This document shows positions 31,504 to 40,375 of a stretch of DNA of 64,000 bases, piece after piece (positions within the stretch are counted from its first letter, which is position 1; the number at the start of each line of letters is the position of its first letter). This DNA is from Halopelagius inordinatus (GTDB lineage Archaea; Halobacteriota; Halobacteria; Halobacteriales; Haloferacaceae): the NCBI RefSeq assembly GCF_900113245.1, contig NZ_FOOQ01000001.1:744001-808000 (forward strand), given 5' to 3'. The notes under the pieces are model-generated. The model was not told the origin of the DNA and searched no databases. It worked only from the letters and a program-made list of their open reading frames with translations. The position numbers and the translations under genes were made by a program.

Positions 31504-32871
31504 TCAGTACTTCGGGTCCGCGCCGGTTATCTCGTAGAGGTCTTCCATCACGCCGTCGCGCGCGTCCTGCCACGCCTCGAATCCGCGCGGCGACGAGGGG
31601 TAGGCGTTGTACTGCGTCGTAATCTCCGAGGCCTTTCGACTCACCTTGTAGAGACCAGAGAGCGCGCGCCAGTGGCCGAACGTCTTCACGAGCGTCTCCA
31701 GTTTCAGTTTCAGGCTCATCTCGGAGGAACCGCTGCTGAGGGCGTCGACGAGTTGCTGACCCGGGAGCGACGAGACGATATCGACGAGGTCGTTGACCTC
31801 GTGGGCGGTGCCCCAGATGTTGTAGAGGTCGACCGCGGCGAACCGCTTGCCGAAGTCGGTCATCACGTCGCGGTTGTACTCCCAGAGGTTCGCCTCGCTC
31901 ACGTCGCCCTCGGAGATGGCTTTCGCGGCGCGCTTGGCCGCCCAGTGGGCGGACCTGGCCGCGCCGGGGATGCCGCCGCCGGTGGTCGGATTGACGTGGC
32001 CTGCAGAGTCTCCGGCGGCGATGAAGCCGTCTGCGACCGCCGAGTCGTAGGGTCGGCGCGTCGGCAGGGCGGCACCGAGTTTGTCTTTCACCGTCGCGTT
32101 CGCGAACTCCGGGCGGTTCCGCAAGTCGCGTTTCAGCACCTCGATCAGTTCCATCGGCTCTTCTGTCATCTGGAAGCCGAGTCCGGCGTTTATCTCCGTG
32201 GCGGACCGAGGGAAGTACCAGAGATAGCCCAACTCCTCTGTCGGTTTGAACACGATGGCGTCGTCGTAGTCGACGGGTTCCGAGACGTCGATAACCTCCC
32301 GGTAGGCAGAGCAGAACTGCGAGTACGAGACGTTCGTATCGAAGTGCGTCCCGGAGAAATCCGTCTTGTCCTGCAGGAGCGACAACGCGCCCGCGCCGTC
32401 GATGGTGACCTGCGCTTCGTATTCGAGCACGTTCCCGTCGCGCTTGGCGCGGACGCCGGTGACGGTGCCGTCGTCGTCCTGCATCACGTCTTGGACCACC
32501 GTATCGAACTGCAGTTCCGCGCCGAGTCGGTCGGCCTCCTCTAAGATCACCTCGCCGTAGCGCTTTCGGTCGATGACCGCGCCCGTGCTCTTGAACGGGA
32601 TGTCGAGCGTCTCGCCGCGCGGGTTCTCGAAGACGGCGCGACTGATCCGTTGGTTGGTGAACGATTCCTCACGGAGGTAATCGAGATCGAGAACGTCTGG
32701 GAACGTCTTTTTTCCCTTGATGGCGTCCCCACAGGCGATGTGACCGGCCTCGCTCTCCGATTTCCGCTCGAGGAGAGCGACGTCGAGGCCTTCCGACGCC
32801 CCGGTCGCCGCGGCGAAGGCTCCCGCCGTTCCTCCTCCGACGACGACGATATCGTAGGCTTCCGCAGACAT
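31504..32871 (-). CDS. Geranylgeranyl reductase family flavoprotein
   Basis: A 455-residue FAD-dependent reductase. The N-terminal dinucleotide fold reads YDIVVVGGGTAGAFAAATGA. The family segment AGHIACGDAIKGK and the second FAD motif GFIAAGDSAGHVNPTTGGGI near residue 290 are clear. Such enzymes saturate isoprenoid chains of archaeal lipids (digeranylgeranylglycerophospholipid reductase) or related isoprenoids. Which paralogue this is cannot be decided here. The start is ATG 32871, 29 nt downstream of a strong TATA element on this strand, so leaderless. Confidence 0.87.
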   Translation of the reverse strand: MSAEAYDIVVVGGGTAGAFAAATGASEGLDVALLERKSESEAGHIACGDAIKGKKTFPDVLDLDYLREESFTNQRISRAVFENPRGETLDIPFKSTGAVIDRKRYGEVILEEADRLGAELQFDTVVQDVMQDDDGTVTGVRAKRDGNVLEYEAQVTIDGAGALSLLQDKTDFSGTHFDTNVSYSQFCSAYREVIDVSEPVDYDDAIVFKPTEELGYLWYFPRSATEINAGLGFQMTEEPMELIEVLKRDLRNRPEFANATVKDKLGAALPTRRPYDSAVADGFIAAGDSAGHVNPTTGGGIPGAARSAHWAAKRAAKAISEGDVSEANLWEYNRDVMTDFGKRFAAVDLYNIWGTAHEVNDLVDIVSSLPGQQLVDALSSGSSEMSLKLKLETLVKTFGHWRALSGLYKVSRKASEITTQYNAYPSSPRGFEAWQDARDGVMEDLYEITGADPKY

Positions 32872-32894
32872 GTTCTACGAATTTCGTCGCCCGT

Positions 32895-32906
32895 CATAAA
32901 AATAAA
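32895..32906 (-). promoter_or_regulatory. TATA box of the geranylgeranyl reductase gene
   Basis: TTTATTTTTATG on the minus strand, centred about 29 nt upstream of ATG 32871. One of the clearest leaderless-promoter arrangements in the window. Confidence 0.6.
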
Positions 32907-32998
32907 CCGTATCCGTACCCCGGCGTCGCGAACCGACGGCCACCCGCCTGCCGTCAGATTTAGTGTGGTAGACGTTGGCATCCTACTGGTGGCAAAAT

Positions 32999-33196
32999 AT
33001 GCCAGAACTCTCCGCGGAGAACACGAACGCGTTCGCCCATCGCATCGCCGGGGACACCCTCGTCTACGACTGTCCGCGCTGTGAGTTCGGGGAAGTCGTC
33101 GTCACCGAACTCATCGAATCCGACACCTCTCGGTGTCTCGACTGCGGCGCGCGGTACCGATTGTCCGTCGAACGGGTCGAAGCCGACGACGCCTGA
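32999..33196 (+). CDS. Small zinc-finger protein
   Basis: A 65-residue protein with two CxxC knuckles, YDCPRCEFGE near residue 24 and SRCLDCGARYRL near 45, forming a zinc ribbon. The start is ATG 32999 (MPELSAENTN); an in-frame ATG eight codons upstream is less likely. It is divergent from the geranylgeranyl reductase-like gene. Function unknown; single zinc ribbons of this size are numerous in haloarchaea. Confidence 0.75.
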   Translation: MPELSAENTNAFAHRIAGDTLVYDCPRCEFGEVVVTELIESDTSRCLDCGARYRLSVERVEADDA

Positions 33197-33279
33197 CCGG
33201 CGACCGAGGCTCTCTTCTCTCGGCGTCTCGGAGACGGACGGCGCGAAAAGTGAAATCCGACGGCCGGTTCGGAGCCGAC

Positions 33280-34143
33280 TCAGTAGAACTCGCGGACGAG
33301 GTCCATCGCGCCGTCGGGCGCGCCCTCGTCGATTTCGGACATGTCCGAGTCGAGGTCGTGTTTCTGGTCGTACGGCACCGACTCGTCGTCTTGCCAGATG
33401 ACGCCTTGGTACTCCTTTCCGGCGTCGAGAATCTTGTCTTTCGCCGAGTCGTAGTCCGAGGGGTCGTGGTCCTCTTCGGCGAGGTCGACGAGGTTGTCGC
33501 GGAAGTAGTCGTACGTGTCCACGTCGTTGAACGTGACGCACGGGCTGAACACGTTGACGAAGCCGAACCCGTCGTGTTCGATGGCTTTCTGGACGATTTC
33601 GGCGTGGCGCTGTGCGTCGGTGGAGAACGACTGCGCGATGAACGTCCCGCCCGCCGCGAGTGCGAGTGCGAGGGGGTTCACCGGCGGTTGCTGGGGACCC
33701 TCCGGCGTCGTGGACGTCTCGAAGTCCTCGCGCGACGTGGGCGAGGCCTGCCCCTTCGTCAGGCCGTAGATGCGGTTGTCCATGACGACGTACGTCATGT
33801 CGACGTTCCGCCGCACGGCGTGGACGAAGTGACCGGCACCGATGGAGTAGCCGTCACCGTCGCCGCCCGCGACCATCACTTCGAGGTTCGGGTTGGCGAG
33901 TTTGACGCCCGTGCCGACGGGGAGTGCGCGCCCGTGAACGCCGTGGAGGGCGTACGAGTGCATGTACGTACCAATCTTTCCGGAACAGCCGATACCGGCG
34001 ACGACGAAGGTGTTGTCGGGGTCGTTCCCCGTGTTCGCGAGGGCCTTCATCATCCCGTTCATCGTGCCGAAGTCCCCGCAACCGGGGCACCACGTGGGCT
34101 GTTTGTCGGACTTGAAGTCGGTAAAGCGGATTTCGGAGCTCAT
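33280..34143 (-). CDS. korB: 2-oxoacid:ferredoxin oxidoreductase, beta subunit
   Basis: A 287-residue TPP-binding subunit. The thiamine diphosphate motif is AGGDGDGYSIGAGHF followed by YVVMDNRIYGLTKGQ. Fe-S ligand cysteines are in TWCPGCGDFG, GIGCSGKIG and NVFSPCVTFN. With the alpha subunit it oxidises a 2-oxoacid (probably 2-oxoglutarate or pyruvate) to acyl-CoA with ferredoxin as acceptor. This is how haloarchaea run this step instead of a dehydrogenase complex. It starts at ATG 34143, overlapping the korA stop by one base. Kor rather than Por is the better fit, but not certain. Confidence 0.92.
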   Translation of the reverse strand: MSSEIRFTDFKSDKQPTWCPGCGDFGTMNGMMKALANTGNDPDNTFVVAGIGCSGKIGTYMHSYALHGVHGRALPVGTGVKLANPNLEVMVAGGDGDGYSIGAGHFVHAVRRNVDMTYVVMDNRIYGLTKGQASPTSREDFETSTTPEGPQQPPVNPLALALAAGGTFIAQSFSTDAQRHAEIVQKAIEHDGFGFVNVFSPCVTFNDVDTYDYFRDNLVDLAEEDHDPSDYDSAKDKILDAGKEYQGVIWQDDESVPYDQKHDLDSDMSEIDEGAPDGAMDLVREFY

Positions 34144-35903
34144 TATTGTGCCGTAGCCTCCTCTGCGAGGAGTTCTTTGATGTCCGCCGCGAGTTCGTCC
34201 GCGTTGAACCGGACACCGTTGTACTTGTTGAGTCGCTTGACGCGTGTAAGTGTGTCGTGCTCTACGACGTCGGCGAACTGACCGGTCGCGTTACACTCGA
34301 CGACGATGACGTCGTCTGCGGCTTCGATATCCTCCGTGAGGTCCGGACGCGGGAAGATGTACGGAACCGAGAGGAACCGCACGTCGATGCCGTCGTCTTC
34401 GAGGAACTCGATGGCTTCGCGCATCGCGCCCTCGTTCGACCCCCACGAGACGACGAGGTTGTCGGCGTCCTCGTTCCCGAACTCGCGCGGACTCCAGTCT
34501 TCGTCGTCTCGCGCCGTCTGGACCTTCTGTTGGCGCTTGTCAACCTGCTGTACGCGCATGTCGGTGTCCTCGGTACGGCGGCCGAGTTCGTCGTGTTCGA
34601 GACCGGTCGACATGTGTGCGCCGCCCTCCGTACCGGGGAACGCGCGCGGCGAGACGCCGTCGTCGGTCAGCGCGTGCGGTTGGAACTGCCCTTTCTCGTT
34701 TTGCCACTCGCCGATGGTGTCGTCGTCGACGACTTTCCCGCGGTCGATTTCGACCTCGTCCATGTCGAACATCTCGGGCGAGAACGTCTGTTCGGTGACG
34801 GCCATCGCGAGGTCGGACGTGAGGTAGACCGGCGTCTGGTACTTCTCGGCGAGGTTGAACGCCTCGACGGTCTTCCAGAAGCACTCGGCGATGGTCGTCG
34901 GAGCCAAGACGAAACGCGGAATCTCGCCGTGACCGCCGTGCAGGAGCATGTTCAGGTCGCCCTGTTCTTGTTTCGTCGGCATCCCCGTCGAGGGGCCCGA
35001 CCGCATCACGTCGGCGATGACGAGGGGCGTCTCCGAGGTGGCGACGAGTCCGAACGTCTCGGTCATCAGGTCGATACCCGGACCGGACGTCGCCGTCATC
35101 GAACGCGCACCGGCGCGCGCCGCGCCGAGTGCGACGTTGATGGCGGAGAGCTCGTCTTCGGCTTGGAGGACGTGGCCGCCGAACTGCTCGATGCGGCCCT
35201 TGAGATACTCCATCACGTCCGTCGCGGGCGTGATGGGGTATCCGGCGTAGAACTTACACCCGGCGGCGATTGCGCCCATCCCGATGGCTTGGTCGCCGTT
35301 CAGGAGAACGTAGTCCTCCTCTGTCGTGTCTAAGTCGTAGTCGAACTCGTGATCGTAGTTCTCCTCGACGTAGTCTTGACCGCTCCGTGCGGCCTCTTTG
35401 TTGTTGTCGACGAGAGACTGTCCCTTCGAGCCGAAGCGCTTCTCGAGTGCGCTGTCGAGGTTCTCGATAGGGAAGTTCGATACTTCGCAGGCGGCGCCGA
35501 GTGCGACGACGTTTCGCATGATGGCTCCGCCGGCCTCCTCCGCGAGGCGCTTGAGGGGAACGTCCAGCCCAATCATCCCCTCGGGTATCTCGATGTTCTC
35601 CATCGTGGTCCGCTCGCCATCGTAGATGATGACGGAACCTTCGTGGAGTTCTTCGAGATTCTCCTCGATAGTCCGAGGCGTCAGCGCGATGAGCACGTCG
35701 AGTCGGTCGACGACGCTCTGCACCGGGTCGACCGACGTGCGGACCTTGTACGCCGTGTATCCGCCGCGGATACGGGACGCGAAGTCCTTCGAAGTGAACA
35801 CGTGCCGTCCAGCCCGAGAGAGTGCCTGAGCGAATATCTTCCCCGTCGAATCGATGCCATCGCCGGCTTCCCCGCCGATGGCCCAGTTGAAGTCCGCAGG
35901 CAT
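34143..35903 (-). CDS. korA: 2-oxoacid:ferredoxin oxidoreductase, alpha subunit (gamma-alpha fusion)
   Basis: A 586-residue fused subunit. Residues 1-190 are the gamma domain (NWAIGGEAGDGIDSTGKIFAQ). From about 215 the alpha part follows with GDQAIGMGAIAAGCKFYAGYPITPATD and the ATSGPGIDLMTE signature (in parts). This gamma-alpha fusion is usual for haloarchaeal Kor/Por. I start at ATG 35903 (MPADFNWAIGG); in-frame ATGs further up belong to the leader. korB follows with a 1-base overlap, so the pair is an operon read leftwards. Confidence 0.92.
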   Translation of the reverse strand: MPADFNWAIGGEAGDGIDSTGKIFAQALSRAGRHVFTSKDFASRIRGGYTAYKVRTSVDPVQSVVDRLDVLIALTPRTIEENLEELHEGSVIIYDGERTTMENIEIPEGMIGLDVPLKRLAEEAGGAIMRNVVALGAACEVSNFPIENLDSALEKRFGSKGQSLVDNNKEAARSGQDYVEENYDHEFDYDLDTTEEDYVLLNGDQAIGMGAIAAGCKFYAGYPITPATDVMEYLKGRIEQFGGHVLQAEDELSAINVALGAARAGARSMTATSGPGIDLMTETFGLVATSETPLVIADVMRSGPSTGMPTKQEQGDLNMLLHGGHGEIPRFVLAPTTIAECFWKTVEAFNLAEKYQTPVYLTSDLAMAVTEQTFSPEMFDMDEVEIDRGKVVDDDTIGEWQNEKGQFQPHALTDDGVSPRAFPGTEGGAHMSTGLEHDELGRRTEDTDMRVQQVDKRQQKVQTARDDEDWSPREFGNEDADNLVVSWGSNEGAMREAIEFLEDDGIDVRFLSVPYIFPRPDLTEDIEAADDVIVVECNATGQFADVVEHDTLTRVKRLNKYNGVRFNADELAADIKELLAEEATAQ

Positions 35904-36182
35904 GTGGGTAGCGAGTTGCCATGGAGTGCTGAAAAGCCTTCTGAAAGCCATTGAAAACGGTGACGGATTAGATTCGGGTAAATATGAACGTACACGGAGT
36001 AAGGGTGGGTAATATTGGTCCAATCAGTAGTAATAACCCCGAAATACGGCGGAGAAACGACCGAATGTCCACCGTCGCTTCGCCCGGCGGGCGGAGATAT
36101 TACGGTGACAGAAACCGGTCCCGGCGGGCGGCCGCCGTCCCGGAGAGCAAGGCCCTTTATTCGGGCCCTCGAACCGTCGGCC

Positions 36183-36821
36183 ATGGACGCAACTGTCGCC
36201 GTCGCGGCCGTTCGAGAAGTCGGACCGGACACGGTTGCCATCGAGTTCGAGACGCCGGACGGGTTCGAGGCCGAACCCGGTCAGTTCGTGAAACTCACCG
36301 GCACCGTCGACGGCGAGTCGTACTCTCGGTTCTACACGCTCTCCTCGCCGGGCGTCGAAGGGACGTTCGAGGTGACTGTCGGCGTCGACCCCGAGGAGGC
36401 CGGGCCGTTCAGTCGGCATCTGGTAGACCTCTCTGCGGGCGACGAACTCGACGTGACCGGCCCGTTCGGAAGCGACTACTACGAGGGCGAGTCGCGCGTC
36501 GTCGTCCTCGCGGGGGGTCCGGGAATCGGCCCCGCGGTGGGAATCGGCGAGGCGGCCGCCCGAGACGGAAACGAGGTGGCGGTCGTCTACCAGTCCGACG
36601 CACCCGCCCACGAGGAGAGGTTAGACGCCCTCCGCGAGTCGGGCGCGTCCGTCGTCGTCACCGACGGCGACATAGAGGACGCCGTCTCGGACGCGGTGAC
36701 GACGAAAGAAGGCGAACAGGTGTTCGTCTACGGGTTCGCTGATTTCGTCGCGGAGGCGACTGACGCCGTCGACGCCGCGGGCGGCGACGCCGACGCCGCG
36801 AAAGTCGAGAACTTCGGCTGA
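36183..36821 (+). CDS. FAD/NAD(P)-binding oxidoreductase (ferredoxin reductase-like)
   Basis: A 212-residue ferredoxin-NADP reductase-fold protein. The FAD-binding barrel shows SYSRFYTLSSPG (RxYS-type motif) near residue 40. The NAD domain has VVVLAGGPGIGPAVGIGEAA near 101 and FVYGFADFVAEATDA at the end. It lacks an iron-sulfur domain, so it is a reductase component with an unknown partner. The start is ATG 36183, 28 nt after CTTTATT, so leaderless. It is divergent from korAB, which makes a ferredoxin-linked role conceivable. Confidence 0.85.
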   Translation: MDATVAVAAVREVGPDTVAIEFETPDGFEAEPGQFVKLTGTVDGESYSRFYTLSSPGVEGTFEVTVGVDPEEAGPFSRHLVDLSAGDELDVTGPFGSDYYEGESRVVVLAGGPGIGPAVGIGEAAARDGNEVAVVYQSDAPAHEERLDALRESGASVVVTDGDIEDAVSDAVTTKEGEQVFVYGFADFVAEATDAVDAAGGDADAAKVENFG

Positions 36822-36841
36822 ACCGAGGGCCGTTTTCCGGG

Positions 36842-37684
36842 CTACTGCGCCCCGCGTTCCACGTTCGGCCAGACGCGCCAGACTGCGACGCCCAGACCGA
36901 CCGCCCACCACGCGAACAGTCCGAGGGCGTTCACGAACGGCGACCCGGCGTTGACCCCGGCACCACCGACGACGCCGACGGCCGAGGAGAGGACGAGGCC
37001 GCGAAACGCGCTGTTCGGCCCGAACGCGAGCAGTCCCGACAGTCCCTCCGGCGAGACGACGCCCGCCGCGAGTCCGGCCAAGAGCGCGGTGTCCGCACCG
37101 AGTACGAACACCGCAACGAGAGCCGTGACGAGCACGAACGCGGTTCGCAGCGTTCTCGCGGCCGCCGATACCGCAACCGTCACCGCGAGCATCACGAGCG
37201 AGAACGCCGCCGCGAGAGCGACGAACCGGACGAACCGAAGCAGGGAGTCGGCCGCCTCGTTCGTCGCGAGGAACGTCGGCTGGTCGGCGGTCAACACCGG
37301 AACGAGCAGTCCGGCGACGAGTAGCGACGCGACGACGAGAGCGACGAGCGCCATCCCGCGGCCGAGGTAGACGCCCCCGACGTACGCGACTCGTCCGACG
37401 TCGAACGTTCGGAGCATGTCGAGTTCGCCCGTGAGGCGGTCGTCGAGGATGCTCCGGTAGCCGAACGCGACAGCCAAGACCGGGACGAGAACCTCGGTGA
37501 ACGTCAGCAGGTCGAGCGTGAGGGGGACGAACCCGCCGCCGCCGCCCGTCCCGCCCCACGCGACGCCGACGACGCTCGCGAGAAAGACGACGGAGATGCC
37601 GAGGAGCGCGGGCGTCCGCGCGACGGTCCGTAGTTCTCGGGTGGCGACGACGAACAGGTCCCCGACCGTCTCGCCGACGGTCAT
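36842..37684 (-). CDS. nosY: NosY-like ABC permease
   Basis: A 280-residue ABC-2-type permease with about six membrane segments (first near residues 25-45, after TRELRTVARTPALLG). SILDDRLTGELDMLRTFDVGR near residue 80 and a glycine-rich loop are as in NosY. Its ATG overlaps the stop of the ATPase gene by four bases. With NosF and NosD it would form the machinery that matures the copper centre of nitrous oxide reductase, or supplies a copper/sulfur species outside the cell. No nosZ is in the window. Confidence 0.8.
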   Translation of the reverse strand: MTVGETVGDLFVVATRELRTVARTPALLGISVVFLASVVGVAWGGTGGGGGFVPLTLDLLTFTEVLVPVLAVAFGYRSILDDRLTGELDMLRTFDVGRVAYVGGVYLGRGMALVALVVASLLVAGLLVPVLTADQPTFLATNEAADSLLRFVRFVALAAAFSLVMLAVTVAVSAAARTLRTAFVLVTALVAVFVLGADTALLAGLAAGVVSPEGLSGLLAFGPNSAFRGLVLSSAVGVVGGAGVNAGSPFVNALGLFAWWAVGLGVAVWRVWPNVERGAQ

Positions 37685-38436
37685 CGCTCCGTCGCCTCCC
37701 CGTCTCCCGCACTCGCGCGGACGGTCGACCCGCCCTCGCCTCCCTCGACGATGGCGAGAAACGCCCCGACCAGCGTCTCGGTCCCCGTCTCCGAGAGGAG
37801 GTCCGCCGGCGGGCCGACGGCGGCGAAGCGACCCCGGTCGAGGAGGGCGACGGTGTCCGCGTGCATCTCGACGGCCGCGAGGTTGTGCGACGCGACGACG
37901 ACGGCCGTTCCGTCCGCGGCCAACTCGCCGACCACGGCGAACAGTCGTTCAACCATCGCGGGGTCGAGTCCGCTCCCCGGTTCGTCGAGGACGAGTACGT
38001 CGGGACTCCCGAGAATCGCTTGGCCGAGTCCCAGCAGTCGCGTCATGCCGCCCGAGAGCGAACCGACGGTCCGGTCCGAGACGCCGCTCAGGCCGACGCG
38101 TTCGAGCGTTCCCGGCACGTCCGCCTCCGCGAGGAACCGCGCGTAGAAATCGAGCGTGTCGCGGGCGGTGAACCCCTCGCGGAACGCCGGTCGCTGGGGG
38201 AGATAGCCCACGCGCCGGTCCCCCTCGCCCCCGCCGAGTTCGACGCTTCCGCCGCCGGCGGCGCGAACGCCCACGAGCAGTTCGAGAAGCGTCGATTTCC
38301 CCGACCCGTTCGGGCCGACGATGGCGACGACGTCCCCGGGCGCGACCGACATCGAGACGCCGTCGAGGACGGTCACGTCGCCGAACGACTGCCGCAGGTC
38401 GGACACCGTGACCGCGGCCGGTGCGTCGTCGGTCAC
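37681..38436 (-). CDS. nosF: NosF-like ABC transporter ATPase
   Basis: A 251-residue ATPase: Walker A GPNGSGKSTLLELL near residue 38, signature GSLSGGMTRLLGLGQA near 130, Walker B VLVLDEPGSGLD near 154 and the switch His in VVASHNLAAVE. It energises the NosY permease. It overlaps nosD and nosY by four bases on each side (ATGA-type), so the three proteins are made in step. Confidence 0.86.
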   Translation of the reverse strand: MTDDAPAAVTVSDLRQSFGDVTVLDGVSMSVAPGDVVAIVGPNGSGKSTLLELLVGVRAAGGGSVELGGGEGDRRVGYLPQRPAFREGFTARDTLDFYARFLAEADVPGTLERVGLSGVSDRTVGSLSGGMTRLLGLGQAILGSPDVLVLDEPGSGLDPAMVERLFAVVGELAADGTAVVVASHNLAAVEMHADTVALLDRGRFAAVGPPADLLSETGTETLVGAFLAIVEGGEGGSTVRASAGDGEATER

Positions 38437-40373
38437 GCCGTCTCGCCCCCGTCAGTCGCGTTCGCGCGCGCCCGTTCGACCGCCGCCGGACGGAACGGGG
38501 ACGTCCGGGGCGCCGAGTCCACGACGCCCGACTGGCGGAGTCCCGAGACCACGTCTTGGACGCCGCGGAGCGTCGTCGCCGCCGGCGACCGCGCGAGCGT
38601 TGTCGCGCCCGGCGTCTCGCCGAGTCGGCCGTCTACGGCCCCCGACGGGCGGTACGTTCGGTCGTAGACGCCGTCGGAGTCGGCGTCGGTCAGCGGCAGT
38701 TCGCCCCAGTGGTTGCCGACGCCGCCGTGCGTCCACGTCCGCGTCGGTCCGAGTGTCACCTCGACGCGGCGGTCGTTGTCCACCACGTCGTTTCGTATCG
38801 CCCAGTTCGTCGGGAGTATCTCGTTTCCGCGCACGCCGACGCGGTTCCCGACGACGACGTTCCCGACGAAGGCGTTTCGGTCCCCGGCGACCTGTAGCCC
38901 GTAGCCGTTGTTCACGACGACGTTGTCCGCGTACAGCGACTCGCCGCCGGCCGGAACGACGCCGTAGGTGCTGTCTCGGACGTCGTTGCCCACGACGATG
39001 TTTCCGACGGGTCGCGTCATCACGATTACGCCCGACTGCGCGTCGCGGACGGTGTTGTCCGCGACGAGCGTGTTCGAGGTGTACATCTCGTGGACGCCGT
39101 ACCGACCGCCGACCATGCGGTTGCGGCGAACGACGCTCCCGTCGGCGCGGTGGGTGTAGACGCCGTCTCGGCCGCCGCGGAACGTCGAGTTCTCGACGAC
39201 GCTGCGACCGTCGATGAGGATAGCGCCCATGAACCCCTCTTCGGGCGTCGGCGCGCCGTCGACGGTCACACCCTCGACGACGGTGCGGTCGCTTCCGCGG
39301 ACGAGGATGCCGGAGGCGTTCGTCTCGATGCGGGCGCCGGAGACGGCGGACCCGTTCGACCCGTCGAGGACGATTCCGGCGTCGCCGTACCCGTACGCGA
39401 GTTGGACGCTCGTGTCCCAGTCCGTGGTTACGTCGCGTCGGTCCGGGCCGCGACTCCCGACGGTGCCGACGCCGTCGATTCGCAGGTTCGCGACACCGAC
39501 CCGGTCGGCTTTGGCGTGGACGACGCTTCCGTTACCGTCGCCGCGGAGCACCGTCTCCTCGCCCGCACCCGCGAGGGTAATCGACCGGTTGACGACGAGT
39601 CCGTCCGTTCTGTAGGTTCCGGGCGGGAGATACACCGTGGTGTCGGGCGGCGCGTCGGCAACGGCGGCGGCGACGGTGGGCGCGTCGTCTCCGACGACGA
39701 CGCTCCGCGGGCGGTCGAACAGCGGTTCGGCGGCCGCGACGGTTCGGTTCGCGAAGCGGTCGCGGGCCGCCTCGTCGTTTCGGAACGCTTCGAGGCGTTC
39801 GTCGAGGGGGTCGGCCGCCGTTCTCTGGACCCCCTCCCAATCGACGACGCGCCCGCCGTGGGCCGCGGCAAACCGGTCTGCGTCCTCGCGGTCGGAGAAT
39901 CCGAGGACGACGGGGCCGGACGGAACTCGCGCTTCGCTCCCGACGACGAAGTGGGCGTCTTCGGCGGTGACCCACCCGACCGCGCGGTTCTGCTCCGGAA
40001 CGACGAACCCCTCGGCGGTGAGGGACGGTTCGACCCGCGAGAAGTCCGAGACGAACACCGCGAGCGGAGTTCCGAACTGCCTCGTCGTCGAGGAGTCCGA
40101 CAGTTCCGAGGCGGCCGCCGAGACGCCGTAGTACCCGACCACGTAGCGGTAGTTCGAGAAGTACACCTGCGCCTTCGGGACGACGAACCCCTCTTCTTCG
40201 GACCGCCGGATGTCGATGCCCGTCCCGCCCACCGTGACGGTGTCGTCGAACGCCGCCGGTTGGAGACGTTCACCGCTCGCGGGCGTCAAGACGAACGAGA
40301 GGCTCAGTACGGCGAGCACCCCGACCAGAACGACCGCGAGCCAGCGCGTACCGCCCGGTGACAACAGAGCCAT
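38433..40373 (-). CDS. nosD: NosD, copper-maturation beta-helix protein with N-terminal NosL-like domain
   Basis: A 646-residue exported protein. Residues 10-32 form a membrane anchor or signal. Residues about 225-540 form a right-handed beta-helix of NosD/CASH repeats, with many N.G..V..N turns and MYTSNTLVADNTVRDAQSG. The NosD tail GNHWGELPLTDADSDGVYD follows. Before the helix, about residues 70-190 resemble NosL (VSDFSRV, EDAHFVVGSEARVPSGPVVLG, AAAHGGRVVDWEGV) but without the CxxC-G-M metal motif. The length exceeds typical bacterial NosD by about 200 residues, which this extra domain explains. Confidence 0.82.
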   Translation of the reverse strand: MALLSPGGTRWLAVVLVGVLAVLSLSFVLTPASGERLQPAAFDDTVTVGGTGIDIRRSEEEGFVVPKAQVYFSNYRYVVGYYGVSAAASELSDSSTTRQFGTPLAVFVSDFSRVEPSLTAEGFVVPEQNRAVGWVTAEDAHFVVGSEARVPSGPVVLGFSDREDADRFAAAHGGRVVDWEGVQRTAADPLDERLEAFRNDEAARDRFANRTVAAAEPLFDRPRSVVVGDDAPTVAAAVADAPPDTTVYLPPGTYRTDGLVVNRSITLAGAGEETVLRGDGNGSVVHAKADRVGVANLRIDGVGTVGSRGPDRRDVTTDWDTSVQLAYGYGDAGIVLDGSNGSAVSGARIETNASGILVRGSDRTVVEGVTVDGAPTPEEGFMGAILIDGRSVVENSTFRGGRDGVYTHRADGSVVRRNRMVGGRYGVHEMYTSNTLVADNTVRDAQSGVIVMTRPVGNIVVGNDVRDSTYGVVPAGGESLYADNVVVNNGYGLQVAGDRNAFVGNVVVGNRVGVRGNEILPTNWAIRNDVVDNDRRVEVTLGPTRTWTHGGVGNHWGELPLTDADSDGVYDRTYRPSGAVDGRLGETPGATTLARSPAATTLRGVQDVVSGLRQSGVVDSAPRTSPFRPAAVERARANATDGGETA

Positions 40374-40375
40374 GG

